In this document: positions 58,001 through 64,000 of the stretch, in pieces
Layout: every line of letters starts with the position of its first letter
Position numbering within the stretch: position 1 is the first letter of the stretch
NCBI RefSeq assembly: GCF_036785885.1
Contig: NC_092329.1
Span: forward strand, 8,122,001-8,186,000
Direction: 5' to 3'
Length of the DNA stretch: 64,000 bases
Source: Coffea arabica
Taxonomy: Eukaryota > Streptophyta > Magnoliopsida > Gentianales > Rubiaceae
Notes under the pieces: generated by a model
What the model was told of the DNA's origin: nothing
Database searches by the model: none
The model's input: the letters and a program-made list of their open reading frames with translations, nothing else
Translations under genes and position numbers: made by a program

Positions 58001-58105
58001 GATACCCTTAACCAGGATGAAACATTGTTTGGTTTTAATTCCTGATACAGACAATTTTATGTTTTGATTTTGCAGTTGCTCACGTCATTGGTGAGAAGGT
58101 GGTAG
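55027..58105 (+). CDS. DUF3054 family membrane protein, probably plastid-targeted
   Basis: Five exons: 55027-55379, 55484-55611, 55718-55830, 57225-57410, 58076-58105. All junctions are GT-AG with matching phase, and they join to 810 nt (269 aa plus stop). The first about 75 residues are Ser/Thr/Pro-rich and poor in acids (CTHRCSLQFTNPVPPLFSNR), like a plastid transit peptide. The remainder matches the bacterial-type DUF3054 domain, with hydrophobic helices WVALLAGGDALALLLFSAIG, the LKTADPFMAGWFLSAYFLGG region, the AAKSWALGIPLGLIIRAATV region, and FILVTMGSTAVLLIGWRALL. The tail ends LLTSLVRRW. Function unknown. The ATG at 55027 is the first in-frame ATG. Confidence 0.88.
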
Positions 58106-61100
58106 ATCAGGTAGTGACTTCCTACAAGTTTGTACATGCATTTCCTCTTTTTATGTAAGAAGTGACATTTCAGAAGCAATCACAGTTTTGTTTAAGATGT
58201 TCGTTACCTGTATGTATAGAATTTCTACCACTTGAAGAAGAGCTTGTTTTCAATAATATTATTAAACATGTAGCAAAGAAAGTCCTTAATGAAGAATGAA
58301 GCCCTTGTAATGCTTTTCCACATGCTCCTCATCTTCTAAATATATCCTGCAATCCAAGGACTCACTTGTTCTGCTGTATTATTGTCACAAATTTTGGGAA
58401 CTGATGTACCGTCACTTGATTCCACATTCTGAAAGAACTGAAGTTGCAGTGCTGCTTGAGGTTGTTAAGTCGTGACATTTCTTAAACCTCCATTGGACAA
58501 ATATTTCGGGGCAAGTTTTTGAAACCAGCAGGTGTTTTTTTCTTTTCCTTTTTGGTTCCTGTACGTTGGTAATTGCTATTGTTGGGTTTTTCCTCGATTG
58601 GTAACAAACTGTTGAAGACTAATTCATGCAAAAGTAGGTAAACTTCTCCCATTGTTCTCCATTGGGCTGATGGAGTATACACTGACAGCAGGGGGCGTGG
58701 AACAGAGGAATGAATGATGACGGGAAAAAGCTATTCTCTTCGTATCTGAACTTATTACCTGATGTGTGAGGTGCATGGCTTAAATTAAATGGTATCATTG
58801 GATCAGAATTATCAACTCATCATGGGTTCTTGATTATTATTGTTTGAATACGGAAAGTGCCAAAGGTCAATGATGCTGAAATTATCAACTCTTCTTGATT
58901 TAATCATTTGTTCCGTTCGTATTACCATATCAGTCAGGCAAGGAGCCCACTTTGTAGAGATGAGGTCTTGGGCCTTGTGGAGTTTTTAGTGCCTGCAAGG
59001 CTGCAAGGACCGGTGGTCCTTGTTGTGACTCTTGGTTCCAAAGACAGAAGAGTGAAAACAAAGAAAAACAAAAGGCAAAAAATTTTAGCAGTGGCAGGTA
59101 ATGATCCGAGGGCAATAGAATTCTCAGCCATCAAAACTTACACGGTATTAGAACAAAAACATACGAACTAAACTGGCTTGAGTTTGAACATGGAATTTCC
59201 GTCTTCCTCACTGCGGGAAGGGTTTAAATTTTTTCATCTAGAGCTGCCAAAGAGTCAGTACTGTTTACAACTGATTCTTTTAACCAGGAGAAGGGCTACC
59301 GACCTGGAGGCCACACAAACAAGCATTGCCCCAAAATTCATGGAACAGTAAATCTGTAATGCAAACGTTGGGACAATATATATATATATATATATATATC
59401 TATAGTTAAAATTACTTAACTGCAGATTTCACCATATAGTTTTTGTTAATATTGCTGCGAAACTAATTTCAGTTGTTCAACGTTTTAGATAAGACAACTT
59501 CAACCATCAACCAACCTAAATGTGTAAACCTGTTGATTGCAGAGCCCCTGGTTTTGTCCATGTAGTTGAATATTTGGGAATTGTATGATGTTCCAAAAGA
59601 TTTTCAGGATTGCTGCCTGATGCCTATCGTCTGCATTCCAGTTGATCTACAGCCCCTCTATGGATATGAGTTTCAAAGAGTTAGGTCGGCGAGAAAGATG
59701 GCAATACAGGCGCAGCAGCTGTAAGCTGTAATACTGGGGATCTTAGATGATAAGACGGATAGTGTCCCATCCGATGGATCTTGGCTGCCAAGAAATGCCA
59801 CCCATCAATCTCTGTCTCTCTCTCTCCCTAGATTTTGTCTTCACGGGGAACAGTCTGATCATCACTCTGTAGTTTGACTATTTGCGTTTGCATTAAAGAA
59901 GTCATTTTAAACACATCTTCTGGGAATCTAGCTAGACTTTCTGCATCTTTTTGTCGAGCGGATTTTTCTTGCACCGAGCCTAGGAACTACTGCTAATGGG
60001 TTGCAGAGTCAAAACCTTTTTTTTCCCTGAATACTGGCTTATCTTTTACTAGTACGAATATGCTCTACAGTAGCTTTTTTTTTTTTCATGTAGAATTTGA
60101 TAAATGTGTTTGCGCTGAATTTGTCCTGCTTGCTTAGTTGCTTTTCAAGTTGCTTAATTGGTTAATTTACGCGTCAAAACCCAGTTCCTCGAGTAATACA
60201 AGCGACGAACTTGAGAACGACAGAACCAGCTTAATTTGCTGCATGTAATTAAAGCTGGACCCTGGCAGCCCATGTCCATAGTCGATGCAACTTCTTCTGG
60301 CTTTCCCGAGGATATGACAAAACTTATGCACGGACAAATTCTGCTTACATGCGTGGAATCTCTAAGCAAGAACTGGAGAACTGAACTGGAAAGACAAGTG
60401 CTGATTCTCCAGTAATGCGCTTTAACCGTTTGGGCTTGTTATCCTGAAAATGAATTTTTTTTTTGTCCAAACGTTAGAACTCCAAAACATATCATGGTGT
60501 AAATATTTTTGAAATTGAAAATTCTCACGAGAAATAAAGATACACGAAACAGTACGTGTTGTGCCCACCAGGCACCAACCACTGAATGAAGCTTTTAATT
60601 GTGGGGGGTGGGGGGCATGGTGTTATTATTTGTTTTGGTCACATTACATTCTGGACAAATTGAAACATGTTTGCTCTGAAGATCCAACCATGTCATAGCG
60701 GGAAACAAGCCTTGTACTATTCCCTTTTCCATTTATGGTGAAAGGAAAAGGGCAAAAGGAGAGGAAATTAATAACATCTTCAGGCCTTTGCCATCAGCAG
60801 CCATTAAAGGCATATCTTGTTTCTAACTTGTTGGTTTGAACTTTGAAAACTAAACAGAGAAAATAGGCCCACAACCCTTCTTCTTCTTCTTCTTCTTCTT
60901 TTGGAAGGAACAACCCATCTTCTTTAAATACTCTTTTAAGTTCATCCCGAAGAAGAAGAAGTGAAAAAAATAGCCAAAAGCATTTGGCACCTAGCTAGGG
61001 TTGTCTTAGTTGTATGTATGGTTTGTATTTTTGATTTGTCTATTTGTACTTATTTAGGAGTGGTATCTCGTATCTGGTATCCAAACTCTAGATGGCTTCT

Positions 61101-61968
61101 GCTTCTTAGGTTATTACTCTATTGGTGTTAAAAATAGTAGCTTGTGATGGAGAGAGAAAATCTAAGGTGATTGTGACCAGACAGTTTGCGTTAGATTGTG
61201 ACATATCATTTTGGGGTTAAAGGGGGAGAATTGAGGGCTTAGGGATGAAGAATCGAGTCGTTGTAACCCCTATTACCAGTTAAAGTATCCAGGAGTTATG
61301 GCTTTTCTTTTACTTTGCTTTGAAGTCTCCTTTTACAGTAGTTTTACTTGCCTTTTTCCTTCATTCCCATAACTCCATCCATTTGTCGCTCATCCATTTC
61401 TTTCATTCTCAATTTGTGAAACATGCCATACAGTTGTCTTTCGGAGCCTTCTGGACACAAGGTAAATTGCACTCTTTAACTCCTCTCAAAGTTTGCCAAC
61501 ATTACAAATAAAATAAAGGGCATCTCTTTCTTTTTAATTTTTCTTTTCAAAGGTTCGTTACACTAATAAATACTTAATTCTTTCTAGGTGGCAAACACAC
61601 ACACACACACACAGAGTACACACGAAAAAAAAAAAGAAAAGAAAAGAGAGAAGGCTTTCGAAAATGACCTTTTATGGATTGGCATAGGAATGAAATAGTA
61701 GGTGATTGAAAAAAAGAAGAAGAAAAATGAAAGAAATAGGTCATTGGAAATCAAATATGGAGACAGATTCAGATATACACAAAAGGTTTCCAACTCAAAG
61801 ATGCAAAACGTAAGGGTAGGGGAAGGGTTAAGGTGAGGTCATAGTCTCTTTTAACTCTTTTAGAAGCGGTTGTCGTTCTCAGTTGTTAAGGTAGTAGCCA
61901 ACGATCGATGACGATCACAAATACTTGTGACATATGTAGTAGTAGTAGCAGTAACTATTATATATATA
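58106..61968. other. Intergenic stretch, 3' flank of the DUF3054 gene
   Basis: No recognisable gene. Contains a (TA)n run at 59379-59398, a (CTT)8 run at about 60881-60901 facing a GAA run at about 60947-60961 (a potential hairpin), and (AC)n at 61597-61613. Open frames at 58908-59171 and 61320-61511 have no family features. Confidence 0.4.
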
Positions 61969-62110
61969 TTTTTTTTAACACAGAAAGTATTTCAATTTTC
62001 TCAAATTAATCTTTCTGCGTATACACAAGTGATATAGAAGTGACTCGAACACACGAATTCGAGACCTAACTAAGCTATTCCGAAATCATCCTACCCAACC
62101 CTAAGTCCAA
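61969..62110 (-). mobile_element. SINE-like element
   Basis: Minus strand: box A-like TAGCTTAGTTAGGTC, box B-like GTGTTCGAGTCAC, and an A-tail (plus-strand poly-T at 61970-61977). Flanks gtaactatta and ccaactacta may be a degenerate duplication. Boundaries approximate. Confidence 0.5.
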
Positions 62111-62773
62111 CTACTAGCAAAAGTGTAAAGTGTAAACCATGCATTAATACATGGGCGTATATATACACATAGGTATCAGACCACTTTCAGCTAATTGGCC
62201 TATTGCTATTTTGCAGCTGTTCCAAGTATCTTGTTTAAGATTGTGCTGTTTTGGATTTTGTGTTCATCTTCTTCTTCTCTTCTCGCTTCTCACGTGAACC
62301 TCAATATTTACTCCCCTCCTCCACTAGTGACAAGTCCTCCTCCTCTATTTATTTCTTTCTTAGTGCATATACCTCATTTATTCTTCTCTTTCAATTCTGT
62401 CTCACTGCTGTCTTCCTCTGTCTGTGCTCTCTGGGCCTTAGGTCCAAGCCAAGTGATTGGACAGCTGCGGCTGGCTCTACAACTGGCCTACATTTCCTGA
62501 ACAATTCTTAGTTCTTACTCTATTATGTATGTGAATTCATACTTCGTGTGCCTCAACTCCCCTTCCTAGGACATGTTTGGTTCAGGAGTTCCTGGAATCG
62601 GAATTGGAACCATAGACTGAAACTAGTAGTGAGTATAAACTATAAAGTTTTGGTCATTTCCCTTTCTTTGTTTGGTCCGCGGAAGTGGAATGGATTTCAT
62701 TTTTATTCAAGGGAAGAGCTAATTAATTTGAAACTCAAATTAGAAGTAAAGAATGATAGGGGCACGATCTATT
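62111..62773. other. Intergenic stretch
   Basis: A frame at 62195-62500 begins with a hydrophobic stretch (SILFKIVLFWILCSS) but no family or mature-peptide motif follows. Not called. Confidence 0.35.
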
Positions 62774-62886
62774 AGGCCTTGTTTGGAGTGAATATATTTT
62801 TCAATCACTTTCTTACCTCACATATATCAAATTGTTACAATAATTTTTCTACAAAAAATCCAGAAAAATGCAATCCAAACATAACC
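62774..62886. mobile_element. Short MITE, GGCCTTGTTTGG type
   Basis: Ends ggccttgtttggag and caatccaaacataacc, core 'ttacctcacatatatcaaat'. 113 bp. Directly followed by a second copy. Confidence 0.6.
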
Positions 62887-62887
62887 T

Positions 62888-63034
62888 GGCCTTGTTTGGA
62901 TTGCCGGTTTCCGTCAAAAAATTACATCGTTTTCCGTGATCACATTTCCCTATTACTTTTTTTCCTTACATACATCAAATCGCTACAGTAATTTTTCCAT
63001 GAAAAATCACGGAAAATGCAATCCAAACACAACC
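62888..63034. mobile_element. Short MITE, second copy directly adjacent
   Basis: Starts ggccttgtttggattgcc, ends gcaatccaaacacaacc; inner arms 'tttccgtgatcac' and 'aaatcacggaaa' also pair. 147 bp. Confidence 0.65.
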
Positions 63035-64000
63035 AATACTTCCATTTTGATTGACTGATTCTGATTGTGATTTACTACAAAACAGATACGGGTATCGTTA
63101 ACTTTGATTTCCATTCCTGATCCTTATACCCATTTACCAAACATTTCGGTACTTGTTGTTTCGCCATTAAAATAATTTATGTAAACTACGTAATGGTTCT
63201 TTACCCAAAAAATATGTAAACTAGGTATTTGGATAGAAGATTATTGGGGATAATTTTTTTAAAAAAATTATAACACTTTTTTAATATAATATATAAAAGA
63301 TAAAAATGTGTTTATAATACAAACACATAAATTTGTATTACAAAAAAAAAAAAGCAGATAAATTTGTAAAAATAATTTGCTATTATTCGGTTTCCAGAGT
63401 TGAGGCTTGGATGCAAGATAATTTGCTATTTTAATGGCTTTGTTAACGAACTCGGTTGACTTTCTAGAGGCAGCCGTTCGGAGGCGGCCTGCAGACTGTA
63501 GTAAAAGTGTAAAACGAAAGGCAGAAATAGAACCACACCAGAAATTTATCCGAATATGATAAATCTTCTAATATGGGATTAAATACTGAGAAGTAGTTGC
63601 TGCTGATGACTCAGTATTTGTATCTGAATCAATAAAACAAAATTTGAAGTTGCTGCTGATGACAACTTTAAAGAATTTAAGTGTCACACCGCAGGCAAAA
63701 ATGATGGCTCCAAAATCTTTTGTTTTCTTTCTGTCTCTCAACATAATTTAATATTGACCCTCTCTTTTGATCAAAATTCTGTTTTTATTTCATTTGCAGG
63801 GAAATACCGACCATAGAGACATGGCATTTCTTGCTGTCTTTTTGTATTTAATCTCTCTGAATTTCTATGTTGTTTTTTTTTGTAACAAATAGTAAGAAAT
63901 TGCATAAGACAAACTAGTTTCAGTTTACACAACGAGGCAAGCAAGAAAAATTTAAATGTCCCTACATGGTTTGTTTCCCACATCGGTTCTGGGAGGGGTC
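63035..64000. other. Terminal intergenic stretch
   Basis: Nothing recognisable. Short direct repeats 'agttgctgctgatgac' at about 63595 and 63648. The window ends without a gene. Confidence 0.4.

Noticed and set aside
62195-62500. 101-codon frame with signal-peptide-like start
   Set aside because: First codon is not ATG, no mature peptide motif, no cysteine pattern; the preceding tttgcag could be an acceptor but no partner exon was found.
1-64000. CRISPR arrays, bacterial operons, rRNA or tRNA genes, plastid or mitochondrial inserts
   Set aside because: None seen; the only tRNA-like sequences are degenerate SINE heads.

Overview
The window is nuclear DNA of a flowering plant, most likely a eudicot. 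Evidence: GT-AG spliced genes of plant-specific families (a growth-regulating factor with a miR396 site, a plastid-type DUF3054 protein), Ty1/copia elements primed from initiator tRNA-Met, Stowaway/hAT/Mutator-type MITEs and tRNA-derived SINE-like insertions, all in an AT-rich, gene-poor background. The species cannot be settled from the sequence alone. Gag-only retroelements like the one here are known from several plants, so they do not point to one genus.

Layout. 1-2 kb: a small DUF688-like gene on the minus strand. 2-9 kb: a belt of small transposons, including a very G-rich hAT-type MITE (3213-4031) with an 8-bp target duplication and two members of a Mutator-type MITE family. 9-13.6 kb: no recognisable coding sequence, although a telo-box and TATA-like start lie at about 9.02-9.06 kb. 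13.66-17.12 kb: a complete four-exon GRF gene on the minus strand that splices to exactly 610 codons. 17-35.9 kb: gene desert with more MITEs (a Stowaway nested inside another MITE, another Stowaway, three copies of a foldback family), a SINE-like insertion and microsatellites. 35.98-37.46 kb: a two-RRM hnRNP/Musashi-like gene whose second exon appears to lack one base.

37.5-53.3 kb is a layered transposon stack. A degenerate second copy of the hnRNP 3' half plus its downstream region lies at 40.2-41.4 kb and resumes at 52.9 kb. A decayed Ty1/copia element (41450-52870, target duplication GTTGT) split that copy. A younger minus-strand element then inserted into the RNase H region of the copia (45849-52459, target duplication GAACA). 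The younger element is a three-LTR, two-body tandem array of a gag-only, Sirevirus-like retrotransposon with a 2814-bp period. Each of its LTRs carries a cluster of GACGTC-centred palindromes upstream of its TATA box.

55.03-58.11 kb: a complete five-exon DUF3054 gene on the plus strand (269 codons), predicted to be a plastid membrane protein. 58.1-64 kb: mostly intergenic, with a SINE-like element and two MITEs lying head to tail.

The host genes are unrelated single-copy loci and do not form a pathway. What holds the window together is its transposon history. All boundaries and counts were made by eye; no alignment or database search was run.
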